The position numbers and the translations under genes are program-made. Below, in pieces: positions 25,342 through 34,848 of a stretch of 64,000 nt of DNA. The notes below the pieces were generated by a model that saw only the letters and a list, made by a program, of their open reading frames with translations, was not told where the DNA came from and searched no databases. Source of the stretch: Oceanospirillaceae bacterium (lineage in GTDB: Bacteria > Pseudomonadota > Gammaproteobacteria > Pseudomonadales > Oceanobacteraceae); NCBI GenBank assembly GCA_024234265.1, contig JACKOM010000004.1, positions 1 through 64,000 of the forward strand, written 5' to 3'. Within the stretch, counting starts at the first letter, position 1; each line of letters opens with the position of its first letter.

Positions 25342-26412
25342 TTACTTAACCCCATCGGCGGCAAGTTGTTGTATGTGTTTGATACGCTCATCGGTTGCCG
25401 GATGGGTCGAGATATAATCCAGCCAGCGGGATTTTGTTTTATCTCCCTGCTGTGTCTGTTTAACCTCTTTTTCTTCTAGCAGTTCATCGGCATTTTCCAG
25501 TCGCTGCAATATATCGGCAAGGTTATGCACCGCAATGCCGTTGGCCTGTAAATGTCTGATGGCCAATTCATCTGCTTCGGTTTCCATGGCCCGTGAGTAG
25601 GAAAGGTTCATCAGCATATAGGGCAAAGCCGCTACTGACTCGCTCACCATGGAGACATCACCGCTATAAATCAGCAACAGCCAGTACACAAAACTGCTCT
25701 GGATAATGCCACGCAAACTATGCCGCGCCTGCACATGCCCCATCTCATGCTGCAACACTGCAATGAGCTGCTCATCATTTTGTGCAAGATGAATTAAATC
25801 ATCGCAAAAAATAATGCTGCCATCGGGCAAAGCGAACGCATTGGGGCCAAGGGCAAATTTGCGGAACAAAATTTTATATTCGAAACCTGCATCATTTTGC
25901 AGATAAGGGGCAAATAACGCGCTTAAGCGGGCCTGTTCATCCTGTGGAATTTCACTTGCAGCAAGGGGCCATTCATCCAGCGAGCTTTGCATTTGCTGGC
26001 CGAGCTGACGATCAACAGTAAGGGGTAGCTGATTGGCAATCAGGCTGCTTAGCGCCGGCAATGCAAACTTAAAAAACAAAACCGTGCACACCACCAGGCT
26101 GACAACGGATAACAAAACCCAACGCCAGTAGGATTCTATTTTATCCACTAATGTCATCACGCCGGTTTTTTTTGCGAATTGTTTTTCGAGTTGCGCCAGG
26201 GCGGCGAGATCACGGCTTTGAAACATGCTGCCGTCGGCAAAGGTAATTTGCCGTGGATGTTGCCCCATGGCGGGGCTGAAGTGCGCATCACGCAAGTTGA
26301 AATGCTGGCCGGGTAAATGGCGGAATTGCACATTCCCAAGGTCATCCGTGTCACAGGTGGTTTCCACCACCTGTGAGGATTGCCCGGCGAAAAAACGCCC
26401 GTTTAAAATCAT
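25342..26412 (-). CDS. Membrane-anchored M48-family metallopeptidase
   Basis: 356-residue zinc protease. The N-terminal soluble part (residues 1-95) is followed by one membrane helix (VLLSVVSLVVCTVLFFKFAL, about 98-117) and an M48 domain. The zinc motif is HEMGH in LQHEMGHVQARHS, with the third ligand in METEADELAIRHL. A second hydrophobic stretch (SSFVYWLLLIYSG) follows the active-site helix. Its first codons overlap the 3' end of the DUF898 gene by 4 bp, so the two are co-translated. DUF898-M48 pairs of this kind suggest a shared membrane function that is not known. Confidence 0.86.
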   Translation of the reverse strand: MILNGRFFAGQSSQVVETTCDTDDLGNVQFRHLPGQHFNLRDAHFSPAMGQHPRQITFADGSMFQSRDLAALAQLEKQFAKKTGVMTLVDKIESYWRWVLLSVVSLVVCTVLFFKFALPALSSLIANQLPLTVDRQLGQQMQSSLDEWPLAASEIPQDEQARLSALFAPYLQNDAGFEYKILFRKFALGPNAFALPDGSIIFCDDLIHLAQNDEQLIAVLQHEMGHVQARHSLRGIIQSSFVYWLLLIYSGDVSMVSESVAALPYMLMNLSYSRAMETEADELAIRHLQANGIAVHNLADILQRLENADELLEEKEVKQTQQGDKTKSRWLDYISTHPATDERIKHIQQLAADGVK

Positions 26413-27785
26413 ACAAACGAGACGTCAACGTCCAGGGCATTACCCAGCTCATCGGCCACTGCAGATTGTTGCTGCGCTTCACCGGCAACAAAATTATCCA
26501 GTGAACCTTCAGCCACCAGATGAATATGCTCTGCTTTGTAACGCGCCACATTCACCTGTGCTGCTGGATAATACAGACCTAAGGTCAGCATTATTAACAG
26601 GGTATTTTTCAGGTAAAGGCCAATCATGCCTTTGGGCTCAAAATCCGCAGAGAAGGTGTGCTGCTCCAGGCTGGTTTTGCTGAAACGCAGATTTAAATGG
26701 GCCGACATGAAATAGGCAATGCCAATGCCGTAGGCCAGCATCATGGACAAACCAAGCAACAGAGGGCTGACCAAGGCACTGAGAATACCGCCCACCACAC
26801 CACCGGTAACCACAATGGCGATAAAAATTAAAAACAGGGTGTAATACTCACCGACCTTACATTCGAATTTAAATTTACTTTGTCCGAACACGGCATTATT
26901 AAGCAGCATGCTATCCATTTTACGCATCGCAAACGGCACCAGCAGACCAACACTCAACATACTGGCGATGGGCCATACATATACAGCCATCACAGCTTCG
27001 CCGTAGCTGGCATTGTAATTAAAACGAATATTGCGGTAAGAACTGTTCAGGGCATTAAAACGAATGCCACGGATAACAATCCAGGGTAAAACCGCGATAT
27101 ATGCCAGCACCATAATAAACGTCAGTGGTGCGAAGAAATGGCTGGCAAAAAACCACAGTGCCAATACCGCCAGGGCGAGCAAACGACCTTTTAAAATAGC
27201 AATCGGGCTGGCGTGGTACTGGAAGTTATCGTTATCCAGCCACAGGTTATTATAAAAATACTGATGGTTACGCACCTTGGCCCAAGGGCCATAAATACCC
27301 AGGGTCACAATGGTGAGCAGTACGTTCACAATCCAGATACGGAAATATTCACTGCCATTGCCGGTAAAACTGAAAGCTTTTACCTCAATCGTGAGATCAC
27401 GCTGGGCCTGCTCTTCGGCTTTGGCCTTGCTGTATAACTTTTCAGAATCGCTGTCACGGTGGGCAGATAAAGGAGCCGCCATCACAGGTTCAAATGCAGA
27501 ATGTGTAACCACAGATTCTTGCGCGGCTGGCGTTAGAGGTTCGACGGCTTCCGGCTGAATTTCTTCCACAACAACTTGCACACCACACTGCGCGAGGCGT
27601 TCCTGATATAACTCAGCCTGCATGTGGGTTAAACCACCTTTTACGATGGCGCGCTGTGAATTTAATAATGCGCGAATGGTTTTTTCGTTGCTGTTGAATA
27701 ATTTTACTAATTGATCAACGGCATGATTAATATCGGCGTCCGGCATTAATTGCCCGAGGTACACCACTGCGAAATGATTAGACAT
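26409..27785 (-). CDS. DUF898 (YjgN-like) multi-pass membrane protein
   Basis: 458 residues. An N-terminal cytoplasmic region (about 1-130; NSNEKTIRALLNSQRAIVKGGL) is followed by a DUF898 membrane domain with about eight helices. Family hallmarks are FTGNGSEYFRIWIVNVLLTI, TLGIYGPWAKVRNHQYFYNN and a repeat of the same pattern near the end (LKNTLLIMLTLGLYYPAAQVNVARY). Function is unknown. It is in an operon with, and overlaps by ATGA, the M48 peptidase gene. Confidence 0.82.
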   Translation of the reverse strand: MSNHFAVVYLGQLMPDADINHAVDQLVKLFNSNEKTIRALLNSQRAIVKGGLTHMQAELYQERLAQCGVQVVVEEIQPEAVEPLTPAAQESVVTHSAFEPVMAAPLSAHRDSDSEKLYSKAKAEEQAQRDLTIEVKAFSFTGNGSEYFRIWIVNVLLTIVTLGIYGPWAKVRNHQYFYNNLWLDNDNFQYHASPIAILKGRLLALAVLALWFFASHFFAPLTFIMVLAYIAVLPWIVIRGIRFNALNSSYRNIRFNYNASYGEAVMAVYVWPIASMLSVGLLVPFAMRKMDSMLLNNAVFGQSKFKFECKVGEYYTLFLIFIAIVVTGGVVGGILSALVSPLLLGLSMMLAYGIGIAYFMSAHLNLRFSKTSLEQHTFSADFEPKGMIGLYLKNTLLIMLTLGLYYPAAQVNVARYKAEHIHLVAEGSLDNFVAGEAQQQSAVADELGNALDVDVSFV

Positions 27786-27857
27786 CCCTGCCCCTTTTGT
27801 TCGTGTTTATTCAGGCAGCGACTTTAAACAATTTGTCGTATTTTTTCCAGAGCAAAT

Positions 27858-27884
27858 AAAAAGCCCGGCGAACCGGGCTTTTTT
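27858..27884. terminator. Rho-independent terminator after parC
   Basis: AAAAAGCCCGG pairs with CCGGGCTTTTT around CGAA. Placed just beyond the parC stop on the minus strand; also upstream of the DUF898 gene start. Confidence 0.9.
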
Positions 27885-27898
27885 ACAGCAAGCGTGTC

Positions 27899-30142
27899 TT
27901 ATGAAGCGCGCTGCACTTCAATACGGTCCACACTCTGGAAACCACGGGGCAGTTTATTACCACGGCGGCCACGCTCGCCCTGATAATGCTCAAGGTCGGC
28001 GAATTTCAGGGTTAAATGACGTTTGCCGGCATGAATCACCAGACTGTCGCCTTTGGCCATCAATGACAGCCCCACCAGTTTTTCTTCACCTGTGGTACCC
28101 AGGCCCATAATTTTGTTGCCCTTGCCTTTACCTAAAACAGGTAAATCCGCGGCAGGGAAAACCAACAGGCGCCCTTCGTTAGACATGGCCACAACCCAAT
28201 CATTTGCCATATCCATCACTTTGCTCGGCTGATGAATATGCGCACCGTCAGGGGCATTTAACAGGGCCTTACCGGTTTTGGTTTTGGAGAGCATTTCTGC
28301 GTAGCTGGTAATAAAACCATAACCCGCATCGGAGCCAATTAAATAATTATCTTTTTCTTCACCCACTAACATGGCGGCAAGTGATGCACCATCAGGCATA
28401 CTGAGTTTACCGGTAACGGGTTCACCATAACCACGCGCACCCGGCAGGGCAATAATCGGCAAGCTGTAGGAGCGGCCTGTGGTATCGAGGAATACCACCT
28501 GCTGGTTCGATTTAGCTTCCGCTTTTAAGAAGAACTCATCACCGGATTTATATTGCAGGCCGGTGGCATCCACCTCATGGCCTTTAGCTGCGCGAATCCA
28601 GCCCTTGCTGGACAGCACCACAGTTACCGGTTCTGTGCCGACAATTTCGGTTTCACTCAGGGCCTGGGCTTCACCACGGGTCACGATAGGCGAGCGACGC
28701 TCGTCACCGTATTTTTCGGCATCGGCGGTTAATTCTTTTTTCACCAGGGTTTTTAAGCGGCGCTCAGAACCTAAGGTTTTTTCCAGCATGTCGCGCTCGG
28801 CGGCAAGTTCATCCTGCTCACCACGGATACGCATTTCTTCGAGTTTGGCTAAGTGGCGTAATTTTAATTCTAAAATGGCTTCCGCCTGGATTTCGGTCAA
28901 ACCAAAGCGTTTGATTAATTCCAGCTTGGGTTCTTCTTCGTGGCGGATAATCGCGATCACTTCGTCGATATTTAAAAACGCCACCAATAAACCATCAAGG
29001 ATATGCAGGCGTGCCAGCACTTTATCCAAACGGAACTGCAGACGGCGGCGCACGGTATTTGTACGGTATTCCAGCCATTCATTGAGGATTTCCGAGAGGT
29101 TTTTCACCCGCGGACGTGCATCCAGGCCAATCATATTCAGGTTGACGCGGTAGGTGCGCTCTAAATCCGTGGTGGCAAACAGGTGGTTCATAATCTGTTC
29201 GCGGTCCACCTTACCAGCCTTGGGCACAATCACCAGACGGGTGGGGTTTTCGTGGTCAGATTCATCGCGTAAATCGGTAACCATCGGCAGTTTTTTCTTC
29301 TGCATCTGGTCAGCGATTTGCTCCAGCACTTTGGCACCGGAAGTCTGGTGTGGCAGGGCATTAATAATAATGTCGCCATCTTCCACCACATAGGTGGCGC
29401 GCATACGCACGCTGCCGCGGCCAGTTTCATAAATTTTGGCTAATTCATTGCGTGGGGTAATAATTTCCGCATCGGTCGGATAATCCGGGCCGGGCACAAA
29501 TTCAATTAATTCCTGCAGGCTGGCTTCGGGGTTATCCAGCAAATGGATACAGGCGTTGGCCACTTCACGCAAGTTATGGGGCGGAATATCCGTCGCCATA
29601 CCTACCGCAATACCCATAGTGCCGTTTAATAAAATAGCGGGTAAACGCGCCGGTAAAATGGTTGGCTCTTCTAAGGTACCGTCGAAGTTGGGCGCCCAAT
29701 CCACCGTGCCCATATCGGTTTCGGCTAACAGCACATCACTGAAGGCGGTTAATTTGGATTCGGTATAACGCATTGCCGCGAAGGATTTTGGATCATCCGG
29801 CGAACCCCAGTTGCCCTGGCCATCCACCAGCGGGTAACGGTAAGAAAATGGCTGCGCCATTAATACCATGGCTTCATAACAGGCGCTGTCACCGTGCGGG
29901 TGGAATTTACCTATCACATCACCCACGGTACGTGCGGATTTTTTATATTTGGCACCGGCTTTTAAACCCAGCTCGCTCATCGCATAAATAATGCGGCGCT
30001 GCACGGGTTTTAAACCATCACCAATGTGTGGCAGGGCGCGGTCCAAAATAACGTACATGGAATAATTCAAATACGCTTTTTCGGTGTAATCGCGCAGTGA
30101 CTGACGTTCTAAACCGTCTTCACCAATAACAATATCGTTCAT
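27899..30142 (-). CDS. parC: DNA topoisomerase IV subunit A
   Basis: Breakage-rejoining subunit that decatenates daughter chromosomes together with ParE. 747 residues. The N-terminus YTEKAYLNYSMYVI, the winged helix with HPHGDSACYEAMV (the quinolone-resistance region, with the usual Ser and Glu and so no evident resistance change) and the active-site tyrosine in AAMRYTESKL are all present. The C-terminal part has degenerate beta-pinwheel repeats. It lies 56 bp downstream of parE and is followed by a terminator. Confidence 0.96.
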   Translation of the reverse strand: MNDIVIGEDGLERQSLRDYTEKAYLNYSMYVILDRALPHIGDGLKPVQRRIIYAMSELGLKAGAKYKKSARTVGDVIGKFHPHGDSACYEAMVLMAQPFSYRYPLVDGQGNWGSPDDPKSFAAMRYTESKLTAFSDVLLAETDMGTVDWAPNFDGTLEEPTILPARLPAILLNGTMGIAVGMATDIPPHNLREVANACIHLLDNPEASLQELIEFVPGPDYPTDAEIITPRNELAKIYETGRGSVRMRATYVVEDGDIIINALPHQTSGAKVLEQIADQMQKKKLPMVTDLRDESDHENPTRLVIVPKAGKVDREQIMNHLFATTDLERTYRVNLNMIGLDARPRVKNLSEILNEWLEYRTNTVRRRLQFRLDKVLARLHILDGLLVAFLNIDEVIAIIRHEEEPKLELIKRFGLTEIQAEAILELKLRHLAKLEEMRIRGEQDELAAERDMLEKTLGSERRLKTLVKKELTADAEKYGDERRSPIVTRGEAQALSETEIVGTEPVTVVLSSKGWIRAAKGHEVDATGLQYKSGDEFFLKAEAKSNQQVVFLDTTGRSYSLPIIALPGARGYGEPVTGKLSMPDGASLAAMLVGEEKDNYLIGSDAGYGFITSYAEMLSKTKTGKALLNAPDGAHIHQPSKVMDMANDWVVAMSNEGRLLVFPAADLPVLGKGKGNKIMGLGTTGEEKLVGLSLMAKGDSLVIHAGKRHLTLKFADLEHYQGERGRRGNKLPRGFQSVDRIEVQRAS

Positions 30143-30198
30143 ATTCTCTCCGGCAGCCGCGCCCGTTAACTGCGCGGCCGGTTGTTCAAAACGGGAGC

Positions 30199-32082
30199 TT
30201 ACAGCTCAACCAGGTTGCCCTTGTCTTCCAGCCAGGATTTACGGTCCGCGGCGCGTTTTTTAGCGAGCAGCATATCCAGGGTTTCATCCGTGGCTGCATC
30301 GTCATCAATGGTTAATTGCACCAGGCGGCGGGTATCCGGTGCCATGGTGGTTTCACGCAATTGCAGCGGGTTCATTTCACCCAGACCTTTAAAACGCTGT
30401 ACGTTAATTTTGCCTTTTTTCTTTTCCGCTTCGATGCGTTCCAGAATACCGACACGCTCGGCTTCATCCAGGGCGTAATACACATCCTTGCCCACATCAA
30501 TCCGGTACAGTGGCGGCATGGCCACAAATACGTGGCCGCGTTCCACCACGGGGCGGAAATGTTTAACGAATAACGCACACAATAACGTCGCTATGTGTAA
30601 ACCGTCGGAGTCCGCATCGGCGAGAATACAAATTTTGCCATAGCGCAGGCCGTCCAGATCAGCTGAACCCGGGTCAACACCCAGAGCCACGGAAATATCG
30701 TGTATTTCCTGGGAGCCTAATACCTCTGTTGATTCCACTTCCCAGGCGTTCAGAATTTTACCGCGCAGGGGCATGATCGCCTGGAATTCACGCTCACGGG
30801 CCTGTTTGGCCGAACCACCCGCAGAGTCACCTTCCACTAAAAATAATTCAGTGCGGGATAATTCAGTGCTGGAGCAATCCGCCAGTTTGCCGGGCAGTGC
30901 CGGACCCTGGGATACTTTTTTACGCACCACTTTTTTGGCGTTGCGCAACCGGCGCTGGGCATTATTAATGACCATTTCGGCAATTTGTTCGCCGAGACTT
31001 GGGTGTTCGTTTAACCACAGACTGAAGGCATCTTTAATAATGCCGGAAGTAAATGCCGCCGCTTCACGGGAGGAGAGTTTTTCTTTGGTTTGACCGGAGA
31101 ATTGCGGGTCAGCCATTTTGGCAGATAATACAAACGCGCATTTATCCCATACGTCATCGGGAGTTAATTTCACGCCGCGGGGTAATAAATTACGGAATTC
31201 GCAAAATTCACGGGTGGCTTCCAATAAACCGGTGCGCAGACCGTTCACATGGGTACCGTGTTGCGCGGTGGGAATTAAGTTAACGTAACTTTCCTGCAGT
31301 AATTCACCGCCTTCGGGCAACCATTGCACGGCCCAGTCGGCGGCTTCGGTTTTGCCCTTCATGCTGCCGGTAAAAGGTTCAGGCGGCAGCACATCAAAAC
31401 CACGGGTAGCTTCGGTTAAATAATCCACCAGCCCGTCTTCGTAATACCAGTCGATATTATCTTCCGGGTTGCCGTGGTTAATAAATTCGATTTTCAGGCC
31501 CGGGCATAAAACCGCTTTAGCGCGTAATACATGTTTTAAACGGGAAATAGAGAATTTTGGTGTATCAAAATATTTTGGGTCGGCGAGAAAACGCACCGTG
31601 GTGCCGGTGTCTTTCTTTTTGGTTTCGCCGATTTGTTCCAGCTCAATGGCTTTTTCGCCATCTTTAAACGCCATGCGGAAAATACCACCGTCACGGCGGA
31701 TGGTGACTTCCAGGGCTTTGGAGAGGGCGTTCACCACGGATACACCCACGCCGTGCAAACCACCGGAGAACTGGTAATTGTCGTTGGAGAATTTACCACC
31801 GGCGTGCAGGCGGGTGAGGATTAATTCCACGCCACTGACACCGTGTTCCGGGTGAATATCCGTGGGCATACCACGGCCGTTATCCGTCACCGCGAGGGAA
31901 CCATCGGCAAATACTTCGACTTTAATTTCCGTACAGTGGCCGGCCAAGGCTTCGTCCACTGAGTTATCGATAACCTCCTGGGCCAGGTGGTTTGGCCGGG
32001 TGGTTTCGGTGTACATACCGGGGCGTTTACGCACCGGGTCGAGGCCACTTAGAACCTCTATCGATTGTGCTGTGTAACTCAT
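30199..32082 (-). CDS. parE: DNA topoisomerase IV subunit B
   Basis: ATPase subunit of topoisomerase IV. The GHKL ATPase has VIDNSVDEALAGH and GRGMPTDIHPEHG, and the glycine-rich lid GGLHGVGVSVVNAL. The Toprim domain has EGDSAGGSAKQAR and DADSDGLHI. 627 residues, normal. Its start is preceded by yqiA with a 4-bp overlap (ATGA), giving a yqiA-parE-parC order as in other gammaproteobacteria. Confidence 0.96.
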   Translation of the reverse strand: MSYTAQSIEVLSGLDPVRKRPGMYTETTRPNHLAQEVIDNSVDEALAGHCTEIKVEVFADGSLAVTDNGRGMPTDIHPEHGVSGVELILTRLHAGGKFSNDNYQFSGGLHGVGVSVVNALSKALEVTIRRDGGIFRMAFKDGEKAIELEQIGETKKKDTGTTVRFLADPKYFDTPKFSISRLKHVLRAKAVLCPGLKIEFINHGNPEDNIDWYYEDGLVDYLTEATRGFDVLPPEPFTGSMKGKTEAADWAVQWLPEGGELLQESYVNLIPTAQHGTHVNGLRTGLLEATREFCEFRNLLPRGVKLTPDDVWDKCAFVLSAKMADPQFSGQTKEKLSSREAAAFTSGIIKDAFSLWLNEHPSLGEQIAEMVINNAQRRLRNAKKVVRKKVSQGPALPGKLADCSSTELSRTELFLVEGDSAGGSAKQAREREFQAIMPLRGKILNAWEVESTEVLGSQEIHDISVALGVDPGSADLDGLRYGKICILADADSDGLHIATLLCALFVKHFRPVVERGHVFVAMPPLYRIDVGKDVYYALDEAERVGILERIEAEKKKGKINVQRFKGLGEMNPLQLRETTMAPDTRRLVQLTIDDDAATDETLDMLLAKKRAADRKSWLEDKGNLVEL

Positions 32083-32678
32083 GATTTGTGCTTCGCAAAT
32101 TCAAGAATGAGTGGAATACGCTGTGTAAAATCTTCGTAACTGTGATTACCACCGGCGGACACCAGCATAGGTGATGTCAGATATTCTGCGCTGGCCTCGC
32201 GGTAATCCAGGGTTTCATCGCCGGTCTGCAGTAATAACAGACAATTTAACGGCTGGCTTAAAACGGTTATGTGCATATCCAGCAACTGCTGCATATGCTC
32301 AGGGCCCAACTGATACGTAGCCCCTGTGTATAAATTACGGTTTTCACCGAGATACGCGGCCAATAATTCAAAGGGCCGGATCGCCGGGTTAATCATCACG
32401 GCACGCACCCCATGGCGCTCGGCCAGGTAACGGGCGTAATAACCACCAAGGGAACTGCCGATTATCAAAACATCGCCGCCGTGGGCTGCCATCATGCTGC
32501 GCAGCTCAGCCTCAGCCTGGGCAATTGCCTGCGCCGGGAAAGGCGACAATTCGGGAATACGCAATAATTCAGCTGCGCCGCAGGCCGTGTAAAAGGCCTG
32601 CAACTGCTGCGCTTTTTGCGAAGCAGGGCTGCTGTTAAAGCCATGCAGATATAAACAGGGTACGGGTCGGCGCGGCAT
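32079..32678 (-). CDS. yqiA: YqiA-type esterase
   Basis: Alpha/beta-hydrolase of about 199 residues. The oxyanion loop is YLHGFNSSPASQKA, the nucleophile elbow is GSSLGGYYA (Ser at about residue 78) and the catalytic His is in GGNHSYEDF. The family has esterase activity on short acyl esters and palmitoyl-CoA; physiological substrate unknown. It overlaps parE by 4 bp, a widely conserved pairing. Confidence 0.9.
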   Translation of the reverse strand: MPRRPVPCLYLHGFNSSPASQKAQQLQAFYTACGAAELLRIPELSPFPAQAIAQAEAELRSMMAAHGGDVLIIGSSLGGYYARYLAERHGVRAVMINPAIRPFELLAAYLGENRNLYTGATYQLGPEHMQQLLDMHITVLSQPLNCLLLLQTGDETLDYREASAEYLTSPMLVSAGGNHSYEDFTQRIPLILEFAKHKS

Positions 32679-32757
32679 AACTGACTGAATTATCGTTATT
32701 ATCGGATGCCTAGCATACGAATCTGGCGGCCGGGTGCAAGGTTATCGGACGATTGGC

Positions 32758-33549
32758 TCAATAACCTTTGATGGTGTAATCAATTTCAAAGTCGATACCG
32801 CTGACCCGCGAAACCTGGGATTCAACCGTACCGTCGGGGTTCAGCACCAGCTTACGGTAACCCGGTGCTTCTTTATCCACGGAGAAATCATCGCTGTCAG
32901 GTTCAAACTGCACACAGGTTGAAGGGGTGGACATATAACGCACACCCTTGATCAGCTCGTTACGGTCCTGGTGCACATGGCCCCACAGCACAGCTTTGAC
33001 ATTGTTATGCGCAGCCACAATGCGCAGAAATTCCGCGCTGTTTTTAATTTGCTGGGTATCTAACCATTTACAGCCCGCCGGTATGGGGTGGTGGTGCATG
33101 GTAATCAGGGTATGTTTTGCCGGTGCGGCGCTTAACGCGCGTTCCAGCAGGGCAAGCTCAGATTCCGCAAAACACCCGTGTACAGAACCCACTACCTGGG
33201 AATCCAGCATGATGATCTGCCAGTTACCCAGATCAATCACCGGGAACATTTCTTTGTCGGCAGACACCACCTTGAGCATGTTGGCGCGGTCATCGTGGTT
33301 GCCGGGCAACCAGTGCTGGGGGCAGTTAAAACGGGCCAGCTCGTCATGCAGGTATTGATAAGCGAGAACAGAACCGTCCTGGGCAAGATCGCCGGTGGCA
33401 AGAATTAGATCAATCGCAGGCTGCTCAGCACGGATTAAATCCAGCACCGCCATTAAACTGCTCTGGGTATTCATACCCAGCAATTTGCCCGCTTCGGTCT
33501 CAAACAGGTGGCTGTCTGTCACCTGAATTAATGTATGCGAACCCGTCAT
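32758..33549 (-). CDS. cpdA: 3',5'-cyclic AMP phosphodiesterase CpdA
   Basis: Calcineurin-like metallophosphoesterase that hydrolyses cAMP and so tunes CRP-dependent regulation. Metal ligands sit in the ordered motifs TDSHLF, GDLAQDGS, PGNHDD, MHHHPIP and GHVHQDR. 263 residues, typical. Position between yqiB and yqiA matches E. coli and Pseudomonas and supports the CpdA assignment over other phosphoesterases. Confidence 0.93.
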   Translation of the reverse strand: MTGSHTLIQVTDSHLFETEAGKLLGMNTQSSLMAVLDLIRAEQPAIDLILATGDLAQDGSVLAYQYLHDELARFNCPQHWLPGNHDDRANMLKVVSADKEMFPVIDLGNWQIIMLDSQVVGSVHGCFAESELALLERALSAAPAKHTLITMHHHPIPAGCKWLDTQQIKNSAEFLRIVAAHNNVKAVLWGHVHQDRNELIKGVRYMSTPSTCVQFEPDSDDFSVDKEAPGYRKLVLNPDGTVESQVSRVSGIDFEIDYTIKGY

Positions 33550-33618
33550 TAACCTTTACCCTGGCCTGTCCATGGCAACGTGAAACTTGTGTAAGTTGCG
33601 AACTATAGTGTTTTTAGC

Positions 33619-34107
33619 CTAGTCGCTTCCAGTGTGAGAGTCACATTTTGTTACATTCGGGGCAAAATTCAGGCTGATGTCCGCTTCACCATGGGCCAAG
33701 CAGTGTTGTAACCACTCACTCAGGAACTGGTTAATCTGCAGTTTTTCATCCGGCAGGCGCATCTGTTCATTGGGATAATGGTAAACCCCCTCGAACCTGT
33801 GTTGTTTGTCGTAACTGATGACTTCCGCCATACGTGCATCGTGGTAAAGCCGCACCAGCATTTCCGGAGCCTTTAACCAGGCTGACAACTCATTTACCTG
33901 GCTCACTTTAATTGTCAGGGTGTATTTAAATTGCTCAACAATTTCCAGGGAAACCCGGGTATGGGAATGGTGCCCGCCGGACAGGGTAAAGCGCCGCCCG
34001 GTGCCGGCATCCATCTCCGGCAACAGGCGCAGCAAACGTATGTAATTGGCCTCACACAGGCCTGAAATTTCTTTCAGGTCGGGCACATAACGGCGGCGGT
34101 TTTTCAC
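33619..34107 (-). CDS. yqiB: DUF1249 protein YqiB
   Basis: 162-residue cytoplasmic protein of the DUF1249 family, recognised by YVPDLKEISGLCEANYIRLL at the N-terminus and MAEVISYDKQHRFEGVYHYP in the middle. Function is unknown. It overlaps nudF by 4 bp and lies 69 bp ahead of cpdA, the conserved nudF-yqiB-cpdA order. Confidence 0.9.
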   Translation of the reverse strand: MKNRRRYVPDLKEISGLCEANYIRLLRLLPEMDAGTGRRFTLSGGHHSHTRVSLEIVEQFKYTLTIKVSQVNELSAWLKAPEMLVRLYHDARMAEVISYDKQHRFEGVYHYPNEQMRLPDEKLQINQFLSEWLQHCLAHGEADISLNFAPNVTKCDSHTGSD

Positions 34108-34718
34108 AATAATTCTTCTTTCACCCTCGCATAATTAAGTTGCAGCCACTGCAGGGCAATAATAGTCGCGGCATTATTTATACGGCCACTGCGCACCGCT
34201 GCAAATGCATCTTCAGCGCTCAGCACATGCACTTTGATATCTTCATGTTCTTCCTGCAGGCCAAAAATACCGCCCATACCTGCACTGTTCACGCCGGCAC
34301 AAAATACGTGCAGACGCTCACTGCTGCCACCGGGGGAAACCCAGTACTGGCAGACCGGCAGCAGTTTATCCACCACACAGCCGGATTCCTCCTGCGCCTC
34401 GCGCACCGCCACTTGCTCAGGGCTTTCACCCTCTTCCACCATGCCGGCCACTAGCTCGAGCAACCAGGGGCTGGTGCCGTCCTGCAGGGCGCCGATACGG
34501 AATTGCTCCGTCAGCACTACGCTTTCACGGGCCGGGTCAAATAATAGCAGGGCCACCGCCTCGCCCCGTTCAAACAATTCACGCTGCATCAGGCCGCTTT
34601 CTCCGCCCTTGAAGAGCGCATGGCGTAAACGGATTTTTTCGATAGAAAAGAAGCCCTTATAGGCGGTTTCCCGGCTCTCGATGTACACCTGGTTTACATC
34701 AAATTCTGGTTTAATCAT
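34104..34718 (-). CDS. nudF: ADP-ribose pyrophosphatase (Nudix)
   Basis: Hydrolyses ADP-ribose to AMP and ribose 5-phosphate. The Nudix box is complete: GMVEEGESPEQVAVREAQEE followed by SG (about residues 96-117). A typical YWVSPGGSSERLHVF motif follows. About 204 residues with the start at 34718 (MIKPEFDV); the ATG at 34754 would add twelve residues with no family match. It diverges from tolC across about 130 bp. Confidence 0.93.
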   Translation of the reverse strand: MIKPEFDVNQVYIESRETAYKGFFSIEKIRLRHALFKGGESGLMQRELFERGEAVALLLFDPARESVVLTEQFRIGALQDGTSPWLLELVAGMVEEGESPEQVAVREAQEESGCVVDKLLPVCQYWVSPGGSSERLHVFCAGVNSAGMGGIFGLQEEHEDIKVHVLSAEDAFAAVRSGRINNAATIIALQWLQLNYARVKEELL

Positions 34719-34848
34719 GGGTAAAAACTTCCGACTATCTAAGAAATGCAACAATGTGTTGATTTAGAAATTTCTAATATAGGCTTTTATGCGGGGCAGG
34801 TTCTGCTAGAATCCGGCGCACATTGGCGAAATTTCAGGCAATCATCCT